Shown: positions 43,108 to 52,441 of the stretch, in pieces
Position numbering within the stretch: the first letter of the stretch is position 1
Layout: each line of letters opens with the position of its first letter
From: Gelidibacter sediminis
GTDB taxonomy: Bacteria; Bacteroidota; Bacteroidia; Flavobacteriales; Flavobacteriaceae
Assembly: GCF_004364975.1 (NCBI RefSeq)
Contig: NZ_SOBW01000007.1
Coordinates: forward strand, 1,178,001 to 1,242,000
DNA length: 64,000 nt
Direction of reading: 5' to 3'
Made by a program: the position numbers and the translations under genes
The notes under the pieces: model-generated
Told to the model about the DNA's origin: nothing
The model's database searches: none
What the model saw: the letters and a program-made list of their open reading frames with translations, nothing else

Positions 43108-45174
43108 ATGAACACCAATCTTAAGTATGCGCTTGCAATTACAGGTTTGGCCGTTACAACCTTTGTTGGATGTAAGGAAGAACCAAAAAAAGACACAGCA
43201 ATGGCAGAAGAAAAAATTCCTGGTATTGTCCTTGAAAACATGGACACTTTAGTAAGTCCGAAAGATGATTTTTACAAATTCGTTAACGGAAACTGGGAAA
43301 AAAACACTGTAATTCCTGATGATGAAACCCGTTGGGGCGGATTTGGGGTGTTGCGTAAAGCTACCCGTCAGGATGTTTTAGACATTGTTAAAACATCAAA
43401 AGAATTAGGAACGTACGCTGATGGTACGGACCAAAAGAAAGCCTTATTGCTTTTTGAAAGTGAACTGGATACAGTAGCTAGAAATGCGGCAGGTATAGAA
43501 CCTCTTCAACCCTTGTTGACCGCCATCAATGGCATAAAGAACGTTGCAGACATGCAAACGGTCATTGCTACGGTAAATGGTGTAAGCGCTCCTTTTGCTG
43601 GCATTGCAGCGTCACCAAACCTGAATAATAGTAGTATGAATATGACCTGGGTATTTCCTGGGGGATTAGGACTACAAAGAGACTACTATTTAGATCAAGA
43701 TGCCAAATCTAAAGAAATAAGACAAAAATACGTGGCGCACATTTCACGAATGCTTCAATTTATTAATTATGATGAAGCTAAAGCGAACGCCGCCGCAAAA
43801 AAAATATTGGCAATGGAAACCAAATTGGCAGAGCCAAGATTGGATAAAGTAGCCATGAGAGACGCACGTAATTATAATAATCCGGTAGCGTTTACTGAAT
43901 TGCAAAAAATGACACCTGCAATTAATTGGCAAAAAATGGTGGACGATTTAGGTATTGACAAGAAAATTGATACTGTAAACGTGATGCAACCAAAGTATAT
44001 GTCATCATTACAAAACTTTTTAAAACAAACACCTATTGAAGATGTTAAAACCTTAATGGTTTGGAATACACTTGATAATTCTGCTAACTTTCTTTCTACT
44101 GAAATTGAGAAAGCCAACTGGGATTTTTATGCAAAAACGTTAAACGGGGCACAAAAGCAACGTCCAGCTGAAGAGCGTGCTTTGGGTACTGTAGACGGCG
44201 CAGTAGGTGAAGCTATTGGTAAATTGTATGTGGAAGCAAAATTTCCGCCAGAGGCAAAAGCGAAAGCAGAAGAAATGATTGCTGATGTCATCAAAGCCTT
44301 CCAGAATAGAATTATGAAATTGGATTGGATGACTGAAGAAACAAAGAAGAAAGCCGTTGAAAAATTAGATAAATTTACAGTAAAGATTGCTTATCCCGAT
44401 GAGTGGGAAGACTATTCAAAACTGCAAATTAAAGAAGGTAACAGTTATGCTGAAAACATGTTGGCCGTAAGTACTTGGGCAAGAGAAAAGAATTATTCTG
44501 AAATCAATGAACCAGTAGACAAGAAAAAATGGGGTATGGCACCGCAAACGGTCAACGCTTATTTTAATCCTCGTAACAATGAGATTGTTTTTCCTGCGGC
44601 AATTTTACAACCTCCATTTTATAATTATACTGCTGATGCAGCAGTAAATTATGGTGGTATCGGGGCGGTAATTGGGCATGAAATTTCCCATGCTTTTGAC
44701 GATTCTGGCGCACGTTTTGACGGCGATGGAAACTTAAGGAACTGGTGGACAGAAAAAGATTTGGAAGAGTTTACTAAACGTGGTGATGCTTTGGCTGAAC
44801 AATACAGTGGTATTGAAGTTATGGACAGTGTATTTATCAACGGTAAATTTACCTTAGGTGAAAACATTGGTGATCTTGGAGGAATTCTCGGGGCTTACGA
44901 TGGGTTACAGTTACATTTTGAAAAACACGGGCGTCCTGACAAAATTGACGGATTTACGCCAGAGCAACGTTTCTTTATGAGTTGGGCAACTGTTTGGAGA
45001 ACATTAACTAGAGAAGATGCCTTAAGAACGCAGATTAAAACAGATCCGCATTCTCCAGGTATTTACAGAGCTACACAACCTTTAAAAAATGTGGATGCAT
45101 TTTATGAGGCTTTTGACATCAAGGAAGGCGATCCTATGTACTTAGCACCTGAAAAGCGTGTTAGAATTTGGTAA
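43108..45174 (+). CDS. M13-family (neprilysin/PepO-like) zinc endopeptidase lipoprotein
   Basis: A 688-residue enzyme with a signal peptide ending FVGC (lipid Cys22). The Gluzincin pattern is complete: the NAYFNPRNNEIVFPAAIL region (substrate-binding Asn and Ala), HEISH (first two zinc His with catalytic Glu) and ENIGDLGG, whose Glu is the third ligand, and a late CxVW-like end (RVRIW, without the usual final Cys). M13 peptidases cut peptides of up to about 40 residues. It probably acts in the periplasm on imported or cell-wall peptides. Confidence 0.93.
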   Translation: MNTNLKYALAITGLAVTTFVGCKEEPKKDTAMAEEKIPGIVLENMDTLVSPKDDFYKFVNGNWEKNTVIPDDETRWGGFGVLRKATRQDVLDIVKTSKELGTYADGTDQKKALLLFESELDTVARNAAGIEPLQPLLTAINGIKNVADMQTVIATVNGVSAPFAGIAASPNLNNSSMNMTWVFPGGLGLQRDYYLDQDAKSKEIRQKYVAHISRMLQFINYDEAKANAAAKKILAMETKLAEPRLDKVAMRDARNYNNPVAFTELQKMTPAINWQKMVDDLGIDKKIDTVNVMQPKYMSSLQNFLKQTPIEDVKTLMVWNTLDNSANFLSTEIEKANWDFYAKTLNGAQKQRPAEERALGTVDGAVGEAIGKLYVEAKFPPEAKAKAEEMIADVIKAFQNRIMKLDWMTEETKKKAVEKLDKFTVKIAYPDEWEDYSKLQIKEGNSYAENMLAVSTWAREKNYSEINEPVDKKKWGMAPQTVNAYFNPRNNEIVFPAAILQPPFYNYTADAAVNYGGIGAVIGHEISHAFDDSGARFDGDGNLRNWWTEKDLEEFTKRGDALAEQYSGIEVMDSVFINGKFTLGENIGDLGGILGAYDGLQLHFEKHGRPDKIDGFTPEQRFFMSWATVWRTLTREDALRTQIKTDPHSPGIYRATQPLKNVDAFYEAFDIKEGDPMYLAPEKRVRIW

Positions 45175-45193
45175 TTGCCAAAAAACTATGATA

Positions 45194-45231
45194 TAAAAAA
45201 AGCAGTCTATTTTTTAATAGGCTGCTTTTTT
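45194..45231 (+). terminator. Terminator of the M13 peptidase gene
   Basis: AAAGCAGTCTATT and AATAGGCTGCTTTTTT pair (one G-U) with a U-run; bidirectional in form. Confidence 0.85.
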
Positions 45232-45273
45232 ATTTGGTGTTAATTTTTTATTTGACCGACTTTTAACTTCTTA

Positions 45274-45302
45274 ATTCTAAAAGCAAAGCGGTCTTTGTTC
45301 TT
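45274..45302. repeat. Dispersed repeat (AGCGGTCTT family), copy 1
   Basis: The 29 bases around AAGCRMAGCGGTCTT (here AAGCAAAGCGGTCTT) agree at 24 positions with 57842-57870. Both copies lie between genes. Confidence 0.6.
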
Positions 45303-45315
45303 AATACTATTATCC

Positions 45316-46005
45316 TTATTCCGTTCCTTTCTTACGGTTTAATAACGCTTCTTTAGTAATTTGTGCCATATTAAAATTAGGATCAATTGCTAAAGCTCTA
45401 TTTAAAGTAGCTAAGGCAATTTCTTGATTTGCGTCTTTGTCTTCACTATACATCACAATAGCTTTTAAGTATAAGAATCCGGCCTTCAAGGAGGTTTGAT
45501 AAGGCTGTTGGGTTTCGTAATATGTACGTCTCATGTCATCAGTTACATTGGCCAACCCATATTCTACCTTTTCTTTGGCACCTTCCAAATTACCAGTCTG
45601 TAGCATTAAATCAGCAATTTCATAGGCAACGCTTGGCACAGGTTTACGTGTGTACAGTACGTTATAAAACTCCAAGGCACGCTTGCGGTCGCCCAATTCT
45701 TTTAGAGCAATGGCTTTAATTTCAGTATTTAAATCAGAATCTGTTCCGCTCTTTTCAATGCCAATGGTGTTTAAGGCTTCTATATGTCGGCCTTCAGAAA
45801 TATAAATATACGCTAGGGTGTCTTTTCTAGCTTGTGTAGGTTTAATAACATCCAGGTGCGTCATCGCATTGATAACACCTTGAATATCACCCTGTTTTTT
45901 CATTTGCTTGTAATAGCCTTCAAAATGTTTTTGAAGTTCAGTTTTTGTTTGGGCAGTGATGCTTAGGGTGCTCATCACGGTTACAAGTAGTATTAGTTTT
46001 TTCAT
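45316..46005 (-). CDS. Secreted tetratricopeptide-repeat protein
   Basis: A 229-residue protein with a signal peptide (MKKLILLVTVMSTLSITAQ). TPR-like helices follow: KPTQARKDTLAYIYISEGRH begins them (ends not given), then LKELGDRKRALEFYNVLY, VAYEIADLMLQTGNLEGAKE and ATLNRALAIDPNFNMAQ. TPR proteins hold other proteins together; here the partner is unknown. It stands alone between a terminator and the SDR/M28 pair. Confidence 0.82.
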   Translation of the reverse strand: MKKLILLVTVMSTLSITAQTKTELQKHFEGYYKQMKKQGDIQGVINAMTHLDVIKPTQARKDTLAYIYISEGRHIEALNTIGIEKSGTDSDLNTEIKAIALKELGDRKRALEFYNVLYTRKPVPSVAYEIADLMLQTGNLEGAKEKVEYGLANVTDDMRRTYYETQQPYQTSLKAGFLYLKAIVMYSEDKDANQEIALATLNRALAIDPNFNMAQITKEALLNRKKGTE

Positions 46006-46108
46006 GTTTTAATAAAGTATTCAGTGTCTTTAAATCAGGACGTTATTACATTAATTGCGCCAAATCTATAAAAATTAATAAAATAAACTCTTAAAAGCGT
46101 ACTAATTG

Positions 46109-46918
46109 TTAAAGGCTGTGAAGAAACCTGTATTTTAAATTGGTTTCCACTTTCTTGCTGGAAATGAGTTTCCCTTTACTTGGTGCTGTATGATCAAATT
46201 GGGGACGAGGCATGCTTTTGGCGTCACAAACTGCGTTGTAATACGCTTTTCGTGTGGGATGCTGAGGTGCCGCCGCATTAAACTCTGTTTGCCATTTTCG
46301 GGCTGCAATGATGGTTTTAATAATGCCTATGCAATCTTCCTGATGAATCAAATTAACAGGACCATCTGGATTTTTAACGTTTGTTTTTCCAGATAGGAAT
46401 TTTGATGGATCACGATCATCACCAATCAAACCACCAAATCTGACGATGGTAGTCATAAGATTTAAATTGCTCTTAAAAATCTCTTCTACCGCAATAAGTT
46501 GTTTGGCGGATGACGATTGTGCGTTTGTGGGGCTTTCTTCCGTAATAATTGGCATGTCTACAGTTTCTTCATAAACAGAAGTGGAACTCACATAAATTAG
46601 GTTCTCGATTCCCGACTTTTCAATGTGTTGACAAAGCAGCGCCATTTTTTTTGTAAAATCGGAGTTGGGATTTTTTCTCAGTCCTGGCGGAATATTGATA
46701 ATCAGTATTTGAGAATCTGCTAAACAGTCTTGAATTTGACCCTCTATTTTATCTTCAAAAATGGTGACCTCAAAGGGCCTAATTCCTGCCGATTTTAAAA
46801 GCTCAAATTTGTCTTTTGAGGTTGTGGAGCCTTTTACAATATGACCATTTTTGACTAATGCTGCTGCAAGTGGCAAGCCTAACCAACCACAACCAATGAT
46901 GCTGATGTGTTTATTCAA
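46109..46918 (-). CDS. NAD(P)-binding epimerase/dehydratase-family protein (YeeZ-like)
   Basis: A 269-residue SDR protein with the N-terminal Rossmann motif GCGWLGLP (9-16), a SSTSVYEET motif for the catalytic Ser/Tyr region and a later IRF-type GGLIG, RDPSKFLSGK. This is the group of YeeZ-like atypical SDRs whose substrate is not known. Its ATG overlaps the stop of the M28 peptidase gene by 8 bases, so the two are translated from one message. Confidence 0.82.
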   Translation of the reverse strand: MNKHISIIGCGWLGLPLAAALVKNGHIVKGSTTSKDKFELLKSAGIRPFEVTIFEDKIEGQIQDCLADSQILIINIPPGLRKNPNSDFTKKMALLCQHIEKSGIENLIYVSSTSVYEETVDMPIITEESPTNAQSSSAKQLIAVEEIFKSNLNLMTTIVRFGGLIGDDRDPSKFLSGKTNVKNPDGPVNLIHQEDCIGIIKTIIAARKWQTEFNAAAPQHPTRKAYYNAVCDAKSMPRPQFDHTAPSKGKLISSKKVETNLKYRFLHSL

Positions 46919-49211
46919 AAGAAATTGTTTTTTTTATCATTATAGCGTCATTGAGCACAAATGGTTTCGGAATCATCGTGTTTGGGCGCGTTGGTATTCG
47001 GAATAAGTCATTTTCTAACAAATCAAAAGAGACTTCAAATATTTGAAATGTGGTTTTTTGTTCTGCCGGAACGGTGAAATTCAATTCAATCGATTTATGT
47101 TCCGTCACCATATAACTGAACAATCGGTTTTTGATGCGATTTGCAAAAACGAGCATCTCATTTTCTTCCTTTTCAATTTCTAATCCGTTAATATTAAACG
47201 ATAGAAATTGATTGGAATTGTCGGCAAAAAATTCCAACGTATTGACAGCGCGTTGCGGTGAAATAAACACCTGAAGATGTCTGACATCTCCAATAACAGT
47301 ATCCTTTTGCTTATCGATATAAGGTGTTTTAAGAGGTTTGATGACCGCGTTTTTACTGTACGTTAACTGTGTGCCGTATTTACTTTCAAAGTTGACAGAA
47401 GACGCGTCGAACATATCAGGACTGTCAGTAAGATAGGCTTGGGTCCAATCGTCCAATAGTTTATCATAGGTTGCCCAATGTGCCTCATCTTTATCGGCAT
47501 CATAGAAATACACCAAACTGTTTGGTTTTGGACGCTCTTCAGTAAAGTCAGATTGGAAATGTGCAACTACAAAACAACCAAAGGATGCAAAAAATAATAG
47601 GAAAGCCCATCGGTTTTTATAACGTGAAAATCCGAAAACAGAAATACACAATGAAAACATGAGCGATACTAAAAGTGTAGTTGCAATGATGGTTTTGAGT
47701 CCAAGCCCAACAGGAAACATTTGTATAAAAGGCGACATGATCAGTAATAACGGAAAGAGCAGCAAGGTCATTAAAATGATGTCCGGACGCTTTTGTCTGA
47801 CCAATACAAAAAGGCTAATCAATCCGAAATACACCGGAATGATAAAAAAGCTGGCCCCTTTAAGCTTAAATGCCACCGCACCACAGATAATTAACCATAG
47901 TAATAATGGCGGAACGGTTAAACTTGCTGTGTTTTCTGGTTTATAAACCTTGTTGTAAAGCCACATACATACGGCCGTAGAAAATAAGGCAAAAACCCAA
48001 ATATATAAATGTCCATTATAAGGAAAACCATGAAGGATTTCGCCATACTGCGGATACATTACCAACAATAATTTCCATCCAAAAAAACCTACAACGCCGT
48101 TAATGAGCAGTGCACCAATCCCCGGAAGGAAACCAATGGCCATATGTTTGGCGTTTAAGCTTCGTTTTTTAATCCCATAAAATACCAAGGCACAAAAGAT
48201 AAGAATTGCCAAAATGAGCATTGGTAAAATCCATGAATTAGGATAACTCACCATCTTAAAAAGTGGCACGTTAAAATAGACAGAATCTTCAGTGCTTTTT
48301 ACATTATTGAGGTTAGCGTCCGAGAAATAATGTAGTAAAGGCATAAAATAACTGCCTTGGTGTTCTAAGGTGTTTCGGTCGAGACGCTCATAGTTATCTA
48401 AAGCCGTATGGTAGTCATAATGGTCATCTATAAAAGCAAAATTAAGCCCGTCAATATCGCCATCTTCCCTAAAATAGGTTAAATCCGTATCATTGGGTAG
48501 CATTTTATAAATGCTGTAGGCCAAGGAATTCGCTACCGGATACTCAGGGTTTGCTTCCTTAAATCCTTTAATTAAATTTTGGTTGCCCCCGTTGGTTTCT
48601 ATTAGCATATAGCTTGGGCCGCCGCTGCCACGTGCTTCAAAGTTTAACACGAGTCCGACGTCTTTTGCCCACGGATGCTGATTTACAAAAATATCTGCGC
48701 CGTTTAATCCTAATTCTTCTGCATCAGAAAACAGAATAATAATATCGTTTTTAGGTGTTTTGCCTTCGCTCAAAAAAGCCCGAATGCCTTCCAAAATAGT
48801 AACCACTCCTGACCCAGCATCACTTGCACCCAATGAGGCGTGAGATTTACTGTCGTAATGGGAGAGCAGGAGTAGGGCTTTTGTATTGTCGCTGCCTTTA
48901 ATCCGTGCTAAAATATTCTTTGGTTTGACGATGCTTCCCCATTTTTTATTTTGACTGTAAGCTTCTTGTACTTGAGTCTCTAAGCCGAGGTCGTTCAAGG
49001 CTTTTATGAGGTAATTTTTAACCACTTCATGCTCTGCAGAGCCAACATAATGTGGTTTCTGGGTTATATTTTTAAGGTGGATTAAAGCACGTTCAGAAGA
49101 GAAAGCCGTTTTTTCAGTATTTAGATCAGAAATTTTCGTTGGCATTAAAGCGAAAAAGCTCCAATACATAGCCATAATGATAAGGGCAAGTGAGATGGCT
49201 TTTTTAAGCAT
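46911..49211 (-). CDS. M28-family peptidase with membrane domain
   Basis: A 766-residue enzyme. One N-terminal helix (about 4-22) is followed by an M28 zinc domain (about 50-300): HYDSKSHASLGASDAGSG (zinc His and bridging Asp), LFSDAEELGLNGA (catalytic and zinc Glu) and a late DHYDYHTALDN His. About eight membrane helices (340-600) and a C-terminal beta-rich soluble part (about 600-766) follow, as in the ER metallopeptidase/FXNA group. Probable exopeptidase acting outside the inner membrane. Translationally coupled to the SDR gene downstream. Confidence 0.9.
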   Translation of the reverse strand: MLKKAISLALIIMAMYWSFFALMPTKISDLNTEKTAFSSERALIHLKNITQKPHYVGSAEHEVVKNYLIKALNDLGLETQVQEAYSQNKKWGSIVKPKNILARIKGSDNTKALLLLSHYDSKSHASLGASDAGSGVVTILEGIRAFLSEGKTPKNDIIILFSDAEELGLNGADIFVNQHPWAKDVGLVLNFEARGSGGPSYMLIETNGGNQNLIKGFKEANPEYPVANSLAYSIYKMLPNDTDLTYFREDGDIDGLNFAFIDDHYDYHTALDNYERLDRNTLEHQGSYFMPLLHYFSDANLNNVKSTEDSVYFNVPLFKMVSYPNSWILPMLILAILIFCALVFYGIKKRSLNAKHMAIGFLPGIGALLINGVVGFFGWKLLLVMYPQYGEILHGFPYNGHLYIWVFALFSTAVCMWLYNKVYKPENTASLTVPPLLLWLIICGAVAFKLKGASFFIIPVYFGLISLFVLVRQKRPDIILMTLLLFPLLLIMSPFIQMFPVGLGLKTIIATTLLVSLMFSLCISVFGFSRYKNRWAFLLFFASFGCFVVAHFQSDFTEERPKPNSLVYFYDADKDEAHWATYDKLLDDWTQAYLTDSPDMFDASSVNFESKYGTQLTYSKNAVIKPLKTPYIDKQKDTVIGDVRHLQVFISPQRAVNTLEFFADNSNQFLSFNINGLEIEKEENEMLVFANRIKNRLFSYMVTEHKSIELNFTVPAEQKTTFQIFEVSFDLLENDLFRIPTRPNTMIPKPFVLNDAIMIKKTISFE

Positions 49212-49322
49212 ATTGTGTTGGTTTGGTTGGTCGGTTAAATCTACAAAATTAATTTGGTGTAATTCGGTTTAGGTTAAATGGGGAATTATCGTTAAATTTA
49301 AAGTTCACTAAATTAATAAGTT

Positions 49323-49814
49323 ATGGCAATAAAGAGTTTTCAAGGCGCACGAAAGCAGCAGCAAAAAGGCACCACACAGTTGCCTTGTAGAGTGTGTGAT
49401 TATATGACAAAAGACCTGATTACATTCAGAACCGATCAGAAGATCATTGAGGTGGTAGAAATCCTTATAAAGAATAAAATTTCGGGAGGTCCAGTGGTCA
49501 ACGAAAAGAATGAATTGGTTGGAATAATTTCTGAGGGTGATTGCTTAAAGCAAATTAGCGAAAGCAGGTATTACAACATGCCTATGGAAGATGATACAGT
49601 AGAACAACGCATGGTTAAAAATGTTGATACCCTAGATGGGAATATGAATGTTTTTGATGCTGCCAACGTGTTTTTAGAGTCCAAACACCGCCGCTTCCCC
49701 ATTTTAGAGAATGGAAAATTAGTGGGACAAATCAGTCAAAAGGATATCTTAATGGCCGCCTTAGAGATGAGGGGTGATAATTGGAATTCAACCATCAGAA
49801 CCAGCCATCCTTAA
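49323..49814 (+). CDS. CBS-domain pair protein
   Basis: A 163-residue protein with two CBS domains (about 25-85 and 95-150: DYMTKDLITFRTDQKI, GPVVNEKNELVGIISEGD; RMVKNVDTLDGN, RFPILENGKLVGQISQKD). CBS pairs bind adenine nucleotides and act as regulatory modules. With no attached enzyme, a stand-alone regulatory role is likely. Its stop abuts the stop of a converging zinc-finger protein gene. Confidence 0.9.
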   Translation: MAIKSFQGARKQQQKGTTQLPCRVCDYMTKDLITFRTDQKIIEVVEILIKNKISGGPVVNEKNELVGIISEGDCLKQISESRYYNMPMEDDTVEQRMVKNVDTLDGNMNVFDAANVFLESKHRRFPILENGKLVGQISQKDILMAALEMRGDNWNSTIRTSHP

Positions 49815-50165
49815 CTAACTCTCGCGTTTTACCAAGGCATAAAAATCGCCTTCAATAGGCAAGTAGCCTTGATCATACACAAAGTAATACACCGTTCCAA
49901 CCTTGGTGGTGTAAATGCTTGTAAAATAATTAAAGTCAAATCCTTTTTCAATAAGTTTCCCACGGGAGACTTTTGTTTTTTGATCTGGATTTAAACTTTC
50001 CAGAATCCGATAATTTTTACGCAGCCTGTTATTGGTGTTTCTAATCAGATTCTTGCTGTCCTTATTGATGGTATTGTTATAGGAATTTCTACAGGCATCA
50101 CTGCAGAATTTCTTATCGGTTCTCCCGATAATTTTATCACCACATTCTAAACATTCTTTGCTCAT
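49815..50165 (-). CDS. Small zinc-ribbon protein (DUF2116-like)
   Basis: A 116-residue protein. The N-terminus has four zinc cysteines, CLECGDKI...KKFCSDAC, a treble-clef or zinc-ribbon pattern like DUF2116. The rest (residues 40-116) is basic then strand-rich (VGTVYYFVYDQGYLPIEG). Function unknown; nucleic-acid binding is a guess from the basic middle. It converges on the CBS gene without any gap. Confidence 0.75.
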   Translation of the reverse strand: MSKECLECGDKIIGRTDKKFCSDACRNSYNNTINKDSKNLIRNTNNRLRKNYRILESLNPDQKTKVSRGKLIEKGFDFNYFTSIYTTKVGTVYYFVYDQGYLPIEGDFYALVKRES

Positions 50166-50226
50166 GTTATGGGTTTTGAGAGTGTTCTTTTGCTATTAAA
50201 GATATACTTTCTTGCTGAATCCGAGA

Positions 50227-50871
50227 TTACAATCCTTTTGAAAGAATCAGCGTATTGGTATTATTCACTTTTTCAAACACTCCAGTATGATATTTATGGG
50301 ATTTTAACAACTCAATCACGTCAACTAAGGCCTTGTTTTTTGTTTTTTGCAATGAGGCGTTAAATAAAATGGCGCCATTACTAGTAGACGCTGCGATGAC
50401 TTGCTTCCAAAACGGAATGGCTAAAAATGCAATTGGTACATCTGTATCAATAAACAAGTCGATGATGATCAAATCATATGCTATTTTATTTGACTGCATG
50501 AACAGTAATGCATCTTCACAAATAATTTTTAAGTTGGAATCTTCTTTAAGGTTGAACTCATTTCTTGCAATGTCTATGACTACCGGATCAATATCAACTG
50601 CAGTAATGGGTTTAGAATACGAAAAATCGTTGCGTAAAGTTTCAATAACACTGCCACCGCCAAGACCTAAAAGCAAAACGGAATTGACTTGCTTTAGATT
50701 GATTTTTTCGAGGCCAAATTTTAAAATCCGTTGTAGTGACCCATAGGAATAATTTGCGTTTTTGGTGTCGAGATGCTTTTTGCCGTTATACCATGTAATT
50801 TCTAAAGTGCCACTGAAGTCTGAATGCACTTTTTTTGTGATGGGATAGAAATAACTTAAAAGCTTTGCCAT
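50227..50871 (-). CDS. Spermidine-synthase-like methyltransferase-fold protein
   Basis: A 214-residue protein of the polyamine-synthase/class I methyltransferase fold. SAM-type motif I is LLGLGGGSVIETL, the ribose Asp lies in AVDIDPVVIDIA, and the DALLFM and YDLIIIDLF motifs follow. It is shorter than true spermidine synthase and lacks a clear substrate-binding loop, so the reaction may differ. It stands between the small zinc protein and ssb, with a 63-base gap to the former. Confidence 0.82.
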   Translation of the reverse strand: MAKLLSYFYPITKKVHSDFSGTLEITWYNGKKHLDTKNANYSYGSLQRILKFGLEKINLKQVNSVLLLGLGGGSVIETLRNDFSYSKPITAVDIDPVVIDIARNEFNLKEDSNLKIICEDALLFMQSNKIAYDLIIIDLFIDTDVPIAFLAIPFWKQVIAASTSNGAILFNASLQKTKNKALVDVIELLKSHKYHTGVFEKVNNTNTLILSKGL

Positions 50872-50910
50872 GACTCAAATATAGTGTTTTTAATGGTCTG
50901 AATTACCCGT

Positions 50911-50940
50911 TTACAAACGACTACAAACATTTACAAACGA
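50911..50940. repeat. Three in-phase 10-bp repeats upstream of ssb
   Basis: ttacaaacga, ctacaaacat and ttacaaacga follow one another without gap; TACAAAC recurs every 10 bases, one turn of the helix. They lie about 115 bases before the ssb start and upstream of a possible promoter, and 40 bases from the divergent methyltransferase-fold gene. Confidence 0.7.
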
Positions 50941-51054
50941 TTTTAAATAGTTAACTACCGAATAACATAAAGACCCTGTCACATCTTTGCAGTGTTGAAT
51001 TGACCGAACGATATTCAATAGTATTAACTGTTTAACCTTTAAATTTTAGAACTC

Positions 51055-51390
51055 ATGAACGCATTAAGAAACACAGTACAGTTGATTGGAAGATTAGGAC
51101 AAGATCCAGAAATCGTAAGTTTTCCAGATGGAAACAAAATTGCTAAATTCTCTATAGCTACTGATGACAGCTACAAAGACAAAAGTGGCACCAAAGTGGA
51201 GCGTACGTATTGGCATAACGTTGTTGTTAGAGGTGGATTGGTAGACGTGGTTGAAAAATATGTCGCCAAAGGCAAGGAGATCGCCATTGAGGGCAAATTG
51301 ACCAACCGCTCTTGGGACGACAAAGATGGCATTAAGCAATATATGACAGAAATTCAGTGCAATGAACTGCTGATGTTGGGAGCGAAATAA
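51055..51390 (+). CDS. ssb: Single-stranded DNA-binding protein, short form
   Basis: A 111-residue OB-fold SSB starting MNALRNTVQLIGRLGQDPE and ending LLMLGAK. The OB core is intact (NKIAKFSIATDDSY, YWHNVVVRG, KGKEIAIEGKL, WDDKDG). The disordered linker and acidic tip (usually ending DDDIPF) of replication SSBs are missing, so it cannot recruit partners in the usual way. A second, longer SSB elsewhere in the genome is expected. Three helical-phase repeats lie upstream. Confidence 0.93.
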   Translation: MNALRNTVQLIGRLGQDPEIVSFPDGNKIAKFSIATDDSYKDKSGTKVERTYWHNVVVRGGLVDVVEKYVAKGKEIAIEGKLTNRSWDDKDGIKQYMTEIQCNELLMLGAK

Positions 51391-51470
51391 TAATCAAATC
51401 GCAAGAGTATAAAATTCCAAATTCCAATTGGTAACAGTTGGGGCTTGGAATTTTTTTTAGTTATTATCTT

Positions 51471-52373
51471 TTAGAAATAGAGCTCTTGAGCCAATCGAAA
51501 CGTGTTGGCATGTGCTTCAATAATGATTTTGATATCTGGCGAATAACCACCGCCCATACTGCACATTACAGGAATGCTGTAGTCTTTACAAGTTTGTAGG
51601 ACATAGCGATCTCGCGCTTTACAACCTTCTATGGACAAACTTAATTTTCCTAGTTTATCTGAAGCAATCACATCCACACCACTCAAATAATAGATAAAGT
51701 CGGGTTGTTCAGCAGCAATCAATTTTGGTAAGGTATCTGTTAAAATCGAAAGATACGTGTCGTCTTCACAACCGTTTTCGAGCGCAATGTCTAAATCACT
51801 CTGTTCTTTTTTAAAGGGATAGTTGGCTTTCCCGTGCATGGAAAAAGTGAATACGGACGGATCATTTTGAAAGATTTTAGCTGTGCCATTACCTTGGTGC
51901 ACATCCAAATCGACTATCAATATTTTTTTAGCCAAGCCTTTGTCCTGCAAATAGCGGGCGCCAATGGCTTGATCGTTCAAGATGCAAAAACCTTCGCCGC
52001 TGTCAGCATATGCGTGGTGCGTACCTCCAGCAATATTCATCGCAATGCCATATTTTAGAGCGTATTCACTCGCTTTCATAGTCCCGTCGGCAATCATCAC
52101 CTCCCGTTTCACCAACATATCGCTTAACGGAAATCCAATTTTCCGAACAGCTTTCGCGTCGAGCGTTAAGTTTTTGAGGTGATTAAAGTATTCGGAGGTA
52201 TGCACTCTCAAAATTGGAGCATCATCAGGTACTGTTGGCTCAAAGAAATTTGCAGCGGTACAGGTGCCTTCATAGATTAATTGCTCAGGCAATAACTCGT
52301 ATTTAAGCATCGGAAATCGATGGCCTTCTGGCAAAGGATGTTTGTAAATAGGGTGGAACGCTATTTTAAGCAT
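51471..52373 (-). CDS. Histone-deacetylase-family protein (acetoin-utilisation type)
   Basis: A 300-residue arginase-fold zinc hydrolase of the bacterial HDAC/AcuC/acetylpolyamine-hydrolase group. Seen: GGTHHAYADSGEGFCILND (catalytic His pair; only part is quoted), the zinc-binding DLDVHQGNGTA, LSGVDVIASDKLG with the second Asp, and the GGGYSP glycine-rich loop with its transition-state Tyr. It removes acyl groups from lysines or polyamines; the substrate is not known. No operon partner is evident. Confidence 0.9.
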   Translation of the reverse strand: MLKIAFHPIYKHPLPEGHRFPMLKYELLPEQLIYEGTCTAANFFEPTVPDDAPILRVHTSEYFNHLKNLTLDAKAVRKIGFPLSDMLVKREVMIADGTMKASEYALKYGIAMNIAGGTHHAYADSGEGFCILNDQAIGARYLQDKGLAKKILIVDLDVHQGNGTAKIFQNDPSVFTFSMHGKANYPFKKEQSDLDIALENGCEDDTYLSILTDTLPKLIAAEQPDFIYYLSGVDVIASDKLGKLSLSIEGCKARDRYVLQTCKDYSIPVMCSMGGGYSPDIKIIIEAHANTFRLAQELYF

Positions 52374-52441
52374 AAATTTCTAAGGTGCACAAAAGTTAAA
52401 TGAGCAGAATGTAACACTGATCGATGCGCAAATTATAAAAT

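Noticed and set aside
50333-50746. 137-codon frame on the plus strand
   Set aside because: It is opposite the conserved methyltransferase-fold gene and looks like its shadow.
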